DNA of 64,000 bases from assembly GCA_947179155.2 (NCBI GenBank), contig OX359273.1:12029001-12093000 (forward strand), in the 5' to 3' direction. The stretch is from Hedera helix. Lineage: Eukaryota > Streptophyta > Magnoliopsida > Apiales > Araliaceae. A program made the position numbers and the translations under genes. This document shows positions 38,651 through 46,742 of the stretch, piece by piece (the stretch's first letter is position 1; every line of letters begins with the position of its first letter). The notes under the pieces are model-generated. The model was not told the DNA's origin. It saw only the letters and a list, made by a program, of their open reading frames with translations, and ran no database searches.

Positions 38651-40927
38651 TTCACTCCTTCTTATAAGAATTTCGTCCCCGAAATTATCTTATACACATT
38701 TTTACCAATTTTCATCTCTGAGTATAACTCTTTACTCATCAAATTCTATGATCACCCTTTGCTAGGAAGTTCATACTTCTAAACTCACAATTCCAGAACA
38801 ATGAAATATCTTACAGAATAATAAATAGAAAATTAATATCTTATAAAAGAATAAATTGAAAATCAGAATATTCATTAAAATTTTCATACAATTTTGAGGA
38901 GTCATAAAGACTGTGAACATCTGTGAGAAGGTTTATCAATCACAAAGACTGAAAACATTCCACAATTATTTTGTACGCTAGGTGATCAGCCTATCGTACT
39001 CTAGCGTTGTGCACAACGACTTCACTCAGGGTTGAACTCTTTGGATTTACCAACCCATATTTTGTTATATCAGTATGCCACCACTCTTGGGCACCTCCTT
39101 GCGGGTTCTTTATTCATGGCTCTGACATATCCCCCATTATAGGGTTGTTCACCTCAGACTTACTACAAAATTTCGCTCTAACATAAGTTGGATTGAAAAT
39201 AAAACTTGAGTCATTTCTAACCAAAGGTGTCCAGTTAAAATAAATGACATAGACTCACATCATTGAACTGTTCGTATATTACGAACTAAAAATCATTTTA
39301 GATTAGTTAAAATCGCAAAAATTCATTTATAGGACTTCATAATACCGCATCATCTTTACAGTACGTTGAGGATTCCATCATTATTTCATGACTTCATGAT
39401 ACCGCACATCTTGACAACACATTGAGGATTCCGTCCTTTTCATCCCCACACCATAGCTTTAATGGTGTGTGATGATTTTATAAATACATTTTGATATTTT
39501 TAAATCAATTTGTCTAGCCGAAATAATTAGCATAAACTCTTCTTTAAGCGTTTCAAAATACTGAAAATCATTTTATGACTTTGCCATACTACATCATACC
39601 GTAGTGAGCTTAAAAATACATCCAACACTAGGTTACTCTGCATTGATGACTCCATCGTTTATCATCTCTGCACTAAATGCATTAATGATTACTAAAACAT
39701 ATTTTGACATTTTTCAAAAGCACAAAAGTGCGAATTTTGGCACAATTTTAAGAATTTCAAAGTCTAGCATAGCTAGAAGATTTGGAATATCCTAAAACTC
39801 TCAAAATATCTCAAATTTCTCCTCATCTTTTCCAGCTTAATAACTATATCTAGTATAGCTTTAATCATGCTACTTAACTCTATCCACACTCACTGTTCAT
39901 CAAACTTACCACATATTTGGGCTCAGAAACTTACCACAATCATATGGTTTGAGGAGTTTGTCCTAGTCAGGCCAAGGTCGCCCATTCGCTGAGGGGCTCC
40001 ACCACATGACTATGAGTTACGAACTTACCATACGTGTCGATTCTCAGAACACGATCTTATCTTAACATCCCCTACCTATCCGTTATACATATGAGAAAAG
40101 AATCACCTTCTCAACATACATATAACGAATAGCGTCACACCGGGTTTAAACCGATTATCACTATAGGAAGCTAAGTGGTTGTCAAACCAAACACAATCTT
40201 CTGCCCATACAAGAAATTGGTCAACTCGGCCACTAATCAATATAGGAAGTTAAGCGGTCGTTAAACCAAGAACAAATATATCAGTTTCCCAACTGTTTAA
40301 CACTGTAAGGAAACACATGCCATCAATGCATATCTTTCTTCTTCGATACACACTGATCGTGAAAGTTTCGCAGCAGTATCTCCCTAATTGGTTCGCTGAC
40401 ATATCATAACCCCCGCCCATACAAGGGTTCATTCAACTCAACTACTATATTAATATAGGAAGCTAAGTGGCTCTAAAACTAAGCACAAATTCTCTGCCCA
40501 TACAAGGAATCGTACAACTCAGCCACTAATATGAGTTCTCAATTAAAAACCTACAAACCTTTTAATTTTCTTAACTAAATATGAATTCACTCCATTCATA
40601 TTTTAGCACATCTGACGCCTTACGAGTTCATCTCTTTAGATCATTTCATAACCTTGTTAGCAGTTTCTTTCTGCTTCTCAAAATTTTATCACAAGATATT
40701 TTCTATCATTTCTTCAAATTGGGTACAACATGACATTTTTCATCTCTCTTATATCTTCTCAAATCCATCTTTAGATAATCTTCTATCTATGAATTTTTCA
40801 AATTCATCTTTTATTACTTAAACTCTTCTGGAGTTTATTCATTTATCATTTTACTTATCTTCTACTACGGGTATAGCCTAAGGTACTCTTACCTAAGGTA
40901 TATAACCTATCAGCTCTAATATCAACT
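38651..40927 (-). mobile_element. Non-coding internal region of the family A element
   Basis: No retroviral domain is readable on either strand. Near the polypurine-tract end there is GAATTTCGTCCCCGAAATT (about 38669-38687). On the minus strand this reads AATTTCGGGGACGAAATTC, a phrase often seen just before the 3' LTR in plant gypsy elements of the chromovirus group; I use this only as a hint of ancestry. Two repeated phrases stand out: 'gcccatacaagg...caact(c/t)(g/a)gccactaat' with 'tataggaagctaagtgg' at about 40160-40240 and 40405-40530, and 'gataccgca...ttgaggattcc' at about 39340-39440. The ORFs 39604-39795 and 40250-40432 look like chance. Confidence 0.65.
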
Positions 40928-42326
40928 TGTGACGACCCTAAATCCGGATTACTTTAACCTCGGATCTGGTTTAACACTAGTACTACATTTTCCTTATTGT
41001 TCATGAATAACAATAATATTATAATTGCTAAATAATCATTTAGTTATAACTTTACAACATCTCTTTCTATTCCAGAATCACAATCTTTATACAATCCTAG
41101 TATGTCTCAATATCATACATGATACGACATTCTATTACAATCAATTTGAGTGTTTAACACTCACATAGCATACCAACTAAGTCTTATACTACACCATCAA
41201 TTACCTGTCCAATTCGGACTGATATCCACAACAGACATTAAGATCTTCAGTGAAAGTAATATGTTTTCCTGTTCCTTGATCTTTATCGACAATTTTGAAT
41301 AACTTGTACTATCTGAAAATGTTGATTTAAGGAAGAGTTAGCACGACGGCTCAGCAAGTTTAACAGTTACACATAACACATTACATGCTTCATATAATAT
41401 ACATGCTTTGCATCTTATTCTTACATCAGGCTTTTCATATTAATAATACTTCATACCTCTTATGCATCACATACAATAATTAACTAGCACTTAGCAAATC
41501 ATGCTTCATTCTTGTACATAGTTTTCATGTAGTCATACCACATGCTGCTCATCTACCACAAACATCATCAATATATCTTCATATTATCAATTTAAATCAC
41601 ATTATAGCATATTAATGCACATAGGAGAAAATTCTAAAAAACTTGTCTGGTTCGCTTCTACCATTTACGCTTATTTGCGTTTTTCGTTCAACCTACAATT
41701 TATATATAAAATCGACATAATCATTAGTTACAATGACTATTAATTAGTCTTAACTTAAGACCTTAACTTCAAATTATTAATTAACTCTTTAGTTGTCCGA
41801 CAAATGAACCTTTACATTTCGGACAAAAACCCTAGCCCAACAAACCTAGTTGGACATGTTGGTAAACTTAACCAACTTACACCTTCACTACACGTTCTTC
41901 GTACGACTTATTTTTAATAAGTTGTCTAAAATTTAGTCACAAATTGACTATTTACATCAATTTAATTTAATTAAACATTCTTCTTTTACATAACTTAATG
42001 ATTCGGACATTTAATAATGTACCAAATACTTCAAAATATTATCTACATTTGATAATATACAACTACATTCAAATATTATTAACCATTTAATAATATTTTA
42101 ATCACTTATTAATATTATTAATCATTTAATAACATTTTAATCACTTATTAATATTATTAACCATTTAATAATATTTTACTCATTTATTAATATTTTAATC
42201 ACTTATTAATATTATTAATCATTTAATAATATTTTAATCAAATATTAATATTATTAACCATTTAATAATATTTTAATCACTTATTAATATTATTAATCAT
42301 TTAATAATATTTTAATTACTTAATAA
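40928..42326 (-). mobile_element. Family A 5' LTR (right), truncated
   Basis: It follows the 25042 LTR closely from TGTGACGACCC through the start of the AT minisatellite (41995-42326), then stops abruptly at about 42326 where copia leader sequence (GGGGTCTGCATACCTCG) begins. About 2.7 kb of LTR is missing, together with about 640 bp of copia leader that the sister copia has (19311-19946 region). One deletion spanning the junction explains both losses. Confidence 0.75.
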
Positions 42327-42754
42327 AATTGGGGTCTGCATACCTCGTCTCTCGAATTTTTCTTAATGTAAATTTTATCTCCCTCCAATGTACTTCCCCT
42401 TGACCACTAATCAAGATTCCTATTTTATAAAAATAGTTAGTAATATGATTAGTTAGAATTATTTGAAGAATTGGAGCCAAGGAGCGCTTAAAGACCCGTT
42501 TGTAATGGAGCCCGGGTTATACATGTAATAGTTATATTTTTATGTATTTATTTTTGCACCCTAGGTATGACCTTTTGATTCACATGGTAGCTCTAGTGAA
42601 CGAAACTAACATAAAAGTTCATAATCAATCCAAGTAAAATATAGTATTCTATATGTGCATGCTAAATATATGCATATTATATATTATCAAACAAGCTTCG
42701 CATGTTAAATAATATGTATTATTGTATGTAATGGAGTAATGTAGTATGTATACA
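42327..42754 (+). mobile_element. Plus-strand copia leader, part left of the geminiviral insert
   Basis: It matches the reverse complement of about 18900-19310 in the sister copia, including GGGTCTGC[A/G]TACCTC and the phrase 'tctatatgtgcatg'. It is non-coding. The match fades near 42735-42754, where the geminiviral repeat begins, so a few bases at the junction are unassigned filler or altered target sequence. Confidence 0.75.
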
Positions 42755-43352
42755 AGTTCATAACTACAATACGTTTCAATTACAACCTCCGAAAGACACT
42801 GATGATCAAAACAGGGATACTGAATATCACCACTTGGATGACCTCGATTTTTCCCAGCTCTGTGACGGAGGATTACTTTACCATGCGTATCAGAGCCAGA
42901 ATTTATTCAATGATTAATAATTTAGGAGTCATTAGTCCTGATTCTGTGTACTTAGCATGTAATTTAAGTTGTGCTGACTGGAAATTATGTTCTAATCACA
43001 GTGTAGAATGGAAATGTATTTCATTTTACGATGAGGAATGGAAATATTAATTATTATTAATATTGTTGCAAATTACATTAACAAATACTGTGCAAATCAA
43101 AGTACAAAGAAAACACTAGCTTCACAACCCTATTTTTCACTAGTTCCCAACTTTAGATCCGTTGAGACTTCATCCTTTTTCTCTGCAGCTTTCAAATCAT
43201 TCATCGAGCGGTAAACTTCGTCTTGGCATTCTTTTAATGCCAGTGCATACTTCCTCAAGTCGTCAGAATCACCATGCTCCTTGATATCTTCATGATATAA
43301 CTTCAGCACTCGTTCAAAGCCCAAATACCGTAAATTTTGACAAAAATCAAAA
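42755..43352. repeat. Left terminal direct repeat of the geminiviral insert
   Basis: It is identical to 45420-46017 except at six sites (two transversions, four transitions). It carries the C-terminal ends of C2 (stop 42915-42917) and C3 (stop 43048-43050) and most of the minus-strand V ORF. The C3 end here reads through to WKCISFYDEEWKY, unlike the right copy. The transitions all put T or A in the right copy, as expected from methyl-cytosine deamination if the left copy is ancestral. Confidence 0.97.
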
Positions 43353-43417
43353 AATTCCTGAAATGTCAAAATTAGTACTCTGCCATGTACTGGACATTTC
43401 GTCCACTTACACGACAT
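43130..43417 (-). CDS. Small virion-sense ORF of the geminiviral insert, 95 residues; V2-like at best
   Basis: An ATG at 43417-43415 opens a 95-codon frame ending in TAG at 43132-43130. It starts about 600 bp from the origin, on the strand opposite to rep, so it occupies the virion-sense side. The protein is highly charged in its C-terminal half (ALKECQDEVYRS, AAEKKDEVS) and has a CPVHGR...LTFQEFF segment near the N terminus and an LGFERVLKLY segment mid-way. The VHG and LGF spacing faintly recalls the V2/pre-coat family, but I would not assign it. It ends 79 bp from the C3 stop, so the two gene sets converge as in geminiviruses. Most of it (C-terminal 74 codons) is repeated at 45795-46017, where the frame runs into copia sequence. 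That both copies stay open at 1% divergence is weak evidence of coding. Confidence 0.6.
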   Translation of the reverse strand: MSCKWTKCPVHGRVLILTFQEFFDFCQNLRYLGFERVLKLYHEDIKEHGDSDDLRKYALALKECQDEVYRSMNDLKAAEKKDEVSTDLKLGTSEK

Positions 43418-43814
43418 TTTTAAAAAAAAATGTAGTTTGGAAGGTCAGGGGTGGTAAAGCAGAGAATTTGTATATAACCAGAATTAAAGACAAGCCTTTA
43501 AAGTGAGTAAATGACGTATTAACACGTGGCACCAGTGTCACACCAAGTACAGACAAAAAGGACCGGGTACAGTACAACGCGTACTGTTCCAAGCTTGGGC
43601 GGGAAGAAACGTTCAAATTTGAAATTTGAAATTCAAAATTTTGAATTTTAAAAATCCCGCTTACTGTCACTAATTTTAATTTATTATAAAATCTGGAAAA
43701 TAATTCACAAGACACAAAGCGTACTCTGCAAGCTCCAGCAAAATTTGAATTTTGAATTTTGAAAATTTGAATTTTGAATATTAAAGTGCGTAAAAATTCA
43801 AAATTGTAATGATT

Positions 43815-43968
43815 GCTACAGTAAAAGCACGTGCACGCACGTGGCTACAGTGCCCAACTAACACACTTTTCGCTACAGTACTCACTTCTCGCCCAAAAAG
43901 GCGCTGCGCGTACCCTGTTCATATTTTTTTCCCCAAAATGCCCCTGACCGTACTACCCTCACTGTAGC
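43815..43968. repeat. Iterated GCTACAGT octamers
   Basis: GCTACAGT at 43815-43822, 43844-43851 and 43872-43879 is spaced 29 and 28 bp apart, with the inverse ACTGTAGC at 43961-43968. They sit on the virion-sense side of the hairpin, 50-220 bp away. They are candidates for Rep-binding iterons or host factor sites; the short GGGCAA pair between hairpin and rep TATA box is the alternative iteron candidate, in the more usual place. Confidence 0.6.
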
Positions 43969-44019
43969 GAATATTCCCCGAATATTCCCTCTCCACCAAT
44001 AGCCAGCGGACACGTGGCA

Positions 44020-44057
44020 GGGAACGCCTCTGTAATATTATAGATAGAGGCGTTCCC
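44020..44057 (-). other. Geminivirus-type replication origin hairpin
   Basis: A perfect 12-bp stem (GGGAACGCCTCT / AGAGGCGTTCCC) surrounds a 14-nt loop (44032-44045). On the minus strand, the virion sense for this insert, the loop contains TAATATTAC (complement of 44032-44040), the invariant nonanucleotide where geminiviral Rep nicks to start rolling-circle replication. There is only this one origin in the insert, since the terminal repeats do not include it. Confidence 0.95.
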
Positions 44058-44199
44058 AGAGGGCAAGGGCAAAATCGTCTTTCCATACTTTTTTTTTATT
44101 ATAAAAAAGTCACTCCGCTGCTCCAGCATATCAGGACTGTGAAATAGCGGTTATAAACGGTTATTACTATTCCGAGTAGTTAGTTTCCTTCTTCCTAAA

Positions 44200-45275
44200 A
44201 TGCCTCGACAGAATTCCTTCAGAATTCAATCCAGAAATATTTTCTTAACTTATCCAAGATGCCCATTACCAAAAACAGAGTGTCTTGAGCTCTTGCTCAA
44301 GATCAATTACTCCATTCCTCCCGTATACATACGTGTATTGCTGAACTCCATGAAGATGGAACTACACATCTTCATTGTCTCATTCAATTCAGTGCCAAAT
44401 TTCAAACTACAAACCAAAAATTCTTCGATTTGGTTTCCAACACTCGTTCAACTCGTTTTCATCCCAATATTCAATCTGCTAAAAATGTTGCCGCAGTTCA
44501 ATCCTATATTTCGAAAGGAGGGGATTACTGTGAGCATGGTACTTTTATTGATAATTCAAAAACACAAGTTTCTGCTGAAAGCTTAAATCAGCTTTATTAC
44601 GCTGGGCTTGCCACCAAAGATAAGGAAATTGCTATGAAGATGATCATGGAGGGTGATTCCAGAACGTATTGGAACAATTGGGAAAGACTCTCGCACAATT
44701 GGGATCGAATGTTCCAAAAAGGCCCAGAAGTGTACATCAGTCCATCTACAGAATTCAACAACGTCCCTGTGGACCTTCAAGAATGGGCCAGGGATAACAT
44801 TCGTGATAAAGAGCACAGGTCTTATAGGCCCAAGTCTATTGTAATCGAGGGTCCATCTCGCTTAGGAAAAACTCTTTGGGCTCGGTCCTTAGGCCCACAT
44901 AACTATTATTGTGGCCACTTAGATATGGCCAAACATAACAATGACGTATATTATAACGTCATTGATGACGTACCTCCAAAGTACGTCAAGCACTGGAGAG
45001 AGTTCTTTGGAAGCCAACATAACTGGAGATCAAATTGTAAGTACGCCAAACCTATTATGATAAAAGGGGGAGTACCGACCATTTTTCTATGCAACCGTAG
45101 GCCCGAAACTTCATATAAAGAATTCTTAGATCGAATTGAGAATGTCTCCCTCAAAGAGTGGACACTGTCAAACGCAGAATTTTTTTTCGTCACCCAATCG
45201 TTCTTCTCCAACACCTCCCAAAATCAAACCCCAGCACGCGAGATCGAAGAAGAAGACGAAGAGGAAGCAAATTAA
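44200..45275 (+). pseudogene. rep: Geminiviral replication initiator Rep (C1), one frame break
   Basis: Rep nicks the origin and unwinds DNA in rolling-circle replication. An ATG at 44200 opens with an FRIQ-type iteron-recognition segment and motif I FLTYPRC (44242-44262). The frame then changes between about 44335 and 44343. In the new frame come motif II HLH (44367-44375), motif III YISK with the nicking Tyr (44505-44516), Walker A GPSRLGKT (44850-44873), Walker B VIDDV (44958-44972) and motif C IFLCN (45081-45095), with stop at 45275. Total span corresponds to about 358 codons, the normal length. After the break the frame is open for more than 300 codons with no further damage. The C-terminal end overlaps C2. 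No intron-like gap is evident. The lesion is between motifs I and II, far from the splice position of spliced geminiviral Rep genes. Confidence 0.93.
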
Positions 45276-45582
45276 ATTCAACTGCGGCTGCCAACTCTTT
45301 TATGCCAATGGTTGCAATGCCGACCACCAACTGCTACCGTCTCATGCAAACAGGGGTCTTATCAGACGAAATAAAAAAACCCCTTCACTTCCGGTCCAAG
45401 ACAACAATGAACGACAACCAGTTCATAACTACAATACGTTTCAATTACAACCTCCGAAAGACACTGAGGATCAAAACAGGGATACTGAATATCACCACTT
45501 GGATGACCTCGATTTTTCCCAGCTCTGTGATGGAGGATTACTTTACCATGCGTATCAGAGCCAGAATGTATTCAATGATTAA
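45142..45582 (+). CDS. Geminiviral C2/TrAP-like protein, intact frame
   Basis: The ATG at 45142 gives 146 residues; an upstream in-frame TTG at 45136 is a less likely start. The order of features is that of begomovirus TrAP: a Ser/Pro-rich start (SPSKSGHC), a basic stretch (SKKKTKRKQIK, about residues 35-46), a zinc-finger-like Cys/His cluster (CGC...C...H, about residues 47-62), and an acidic C-terminal segment with HHLDDLDFSQLCD that resembles the activation domain. In viruses TrAP activates late viral genes and counters silencing. It overlaps the end of rep and most of C3, as in begomoviruses. No stop or frameshift is seen. The last 54 codons are repeated at 42755-42917. With no coat-protein gene present, its usual target is missing. 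Confidence 0.85.
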   Translation: MSPSKSGHCQTQNFFSSPNRSSPTPPKIKPQHARSKKKTKRKQIKFNCGCQLFYANGCNADHQLLPSHANRGLIRRNKKTPSLPVQDNNERQPVHNYNTFQLQPPKDTEDQNRDTEYHHLDDLDFSQLCDGGLLYHAYQSQNVFND

Positions 45583-45676
45583 TAATTTAGGAGTCATTAG
45601 TCCTGATTCTGTGTACTTAGCATGTAATTTAAGTTGTGTTGACTGGAAATTATGTTCTAATCACAGTGTAGAATAG
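45302..45676 (+). pseudogene. Geminiviral C3/REn-like protein, truncated by a stop codon
   Basis: The frame is open from 45158, but ATG 45302 gives the best family-like start and 124 residues. Landmarks are KKPLHFRS, QFITTIRFNYNLRK, LNITTW and NNLGVISPDSVYLA, the conserved core of REn, which enhances replication by binding Rep. It ends at TAG 45674-45676. The left repeat (43009-43011) has TGG at this codon and continues 13 more residues to a stop at 43050, so a single G-to-A change at 45675 removed the tail here. With that tail the protein would be about 137 residues, close to the family's usual size. It overlaps C2 in another frame. Confidence 0.85.
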
Positions 45677-46017
45677 AAATGTATTTCATTTTACGATGAG
45701 GAATGGAAATATTAATTATTATTAATATTGTTGCAAATTACATTAACAAATACTGTGCAAATCAAAGTACAAAGAAAACACTAGCTTCACAACCCTATTT
45801 TTCACTAGTTCCCAACTTTAGATCCGTTGAGACTTCATCCTTTTTCTCTGCAGCTTTCAAATCATTCATCGAGCGGTAAACTTCGTCTTGGCATTCTTTT
45901 AATGCCAGTGCATACTTCCTCAAGTCGTCAGAATCACCATGTTCCTTGATATCTTCATGATATAACTTCAGCACTCGTTCAAAGCCCAAATACCGTAAAT
46001 TTTGACAAAAATCAAAA
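45420..46017. repeat. Right terminal direct repeat of the geminiviral insert
   Basis: This is the second copy of 42755-43352. It includes the last part of C2, the C-terminal part of C3 with the acquired stop, and codons 22-95 of the minus-strand V ORF (46017-45795), whose frame then runs into copia leader up to 46064. The right junction lies at ATCAAAA/TTTTCACTTGC. Confidence 0.97.
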
Positions 46018-46742
46018 TTTTCACTTGCTAAACAAGATGAGACAATTAATAACAAACCCCTCAAAGGAATATATATATATATATATATATATATTAAGTA
46101 GAAACATTTAAAGATATTTGGAATATCGAACGTGGCCTTCTAGTATGATAAAACAATAGAGAATCAAATAATCAATATACATTTGTTATGTCACACAAGG
46201 CTTATATTATTTATTTGAGATGTTATTTTATTACATAGTAGATGTTTATAAAGGAATTGAACAAGACTGTTTTATTGTGTCATACAAGGACAATATTTTT
46301 CTCTTCACTTATATGAAAATGCTAGGTTGAACTTAACTTGGATAATTTTGATTTGGATGTGTCACACATGATCATTATAATCTAAGAGACAAAATATAAG
46401 GAGTTATATATAGATGTGATTGGCAAAAATTATCTACCTATTTATTTATATATAGTTTGTTGTGTCACACAAGGTTATATACATTTGAAATAGGATCCTT
46501 ATTATCACTAGTAAATTTTTAACTAGATTTGTTGAACTATTTATTGAGGGTAATATAGTTTGATAAAAATAGTGTGAGAATACCAATTTAAATAAAGACC
46601 TAATTTATTTTGGTAATTAATAAAATGAATGTATGTTTAATATTGTCTATTTCACATGCAAGATTTTACAAATGTCTAACTCACTATAATGAGTAACCAA
46701 ATTACACGGACTGGTTATGAAATCTGAAAATAGTTTTCACTG
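46018..46742 (+). mobile_element. Plus-strand copia leader, part right of the geminiviral insert
   Basis: It matches the reverse complement of about 18150-18890 in the sister element, for example 'gatgagacaatt' then 'aacaaacccctca'. A TA microsatellite (46068-46095) is present only here. Six or more short 'tgtgtcacacaagg'-like phrases recur (e.g. about 46190, 46277, 46358, 46462), each roughly 90-100 bp apart: a weak tandem organisation of the leader also seen in the sister copy (about 18350-18630, as 'ttgtgtgtgca'). It is non-coding. Confidence 0.75.

Larger units (their letters stand above)
25042..42326 (-). mobile_element. Family A non-autonomous LTR element (LARD-like), with two nested solo LTRs
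   Basis: Two near-identical sequences begin TGTGACGACCC at 25042 and 40928, about 97% identical over the first 150 bp by eye. Between them are the left LTR (25042-38650, once nested insertions are removed), a 2.28 kb internal region (38651-40927) and the truncated right LTR (40928 to about 42326). At 38650/38651 the minus strand reads AAGAAGGAGTGAA then TGTAATATCCC, a polypurine tract and LTR start. At 40928/40927 it reads GTCGTCACA then AGTTGATATTAGAGC, an LTR end and Met-type primer-binding site. This sets minus-strand orientation. No gag or pol domain is detectable, so it needs proteins from another element. It sits just downstream of the copia primer-binding site. Confidence 0.75.
43418..44199. 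promoter_or_regulatory. Large intergenic region of the geminiviral insert
   Basis: This 782-bp region lies between the start of the V ORF (minus) and the start of rep (plus). It holds the origin hairpin (44020-44057), a TATA-like ATTATAAAAAAG about 95 bp before rep, and four G-boxes CACGTG (43523, 43828, 43838, 44011). GCTACAGT occurs three times (43815, 43844, 43872) and once inverted (43961-43968). Other features are GGGCAAGGGCAA next to the hairpin (about 44061-44072) and two blocks of AATTTGAA/TTCAAATT simple repeats (43613-43650 and 43743-43785). It is unusually long for a geminivirus of 2665 nt. The ORF at 43715-43407 overlaps simple repeats and is not convincing. Confidence 0.75.
42755..46017 (+). 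mobile_element. Endogenous geminivirus-like element, about 1.22 genome units, single integration
   Basis: The first 598 bp (42755-43352) and last 598 bp (45420-46017) align without gaps at an offset of exactly 2665 bp, with 6 substitutions. Between them lies everything needed to close a 2665-nt circle: origin hairpin, rep, C2 and C3 on the plus strand here, and one small ORF on the minus strand. Gene order rep-C2-C3 with overlapping C2/C3 is that of begomovirus-type complementary-sense genes. No coat-protein gene is seen. Endogenous geminiviral sequences are known from Nicotiana (GRD) and Dioscorea (EGV1/EGV2); whether this belongs to either group needs a database comparison. Both flanks are copia leader. 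Gene damage is limited to one frame break in rep and one stop in C3. Confidence 0.95.

Noticed and set aside
43407..43715. 102-residue minus-strand ORF upstream of the viral V ORF, considered as a coat-protein remnant
   Set aside because: It crosses AATTTGAA simple repeats and has no coat-protein motif, basic N terminus or adequate length.
44200..45275. Rep frame change considered as an intron, as in spliced geminiviral Rep genes
   Set aside because: The change lies between motifs I and II, the coding text resumes with almost no gap, and no splice-site pair with intron-length sequence is present. A frameshift is simpler.
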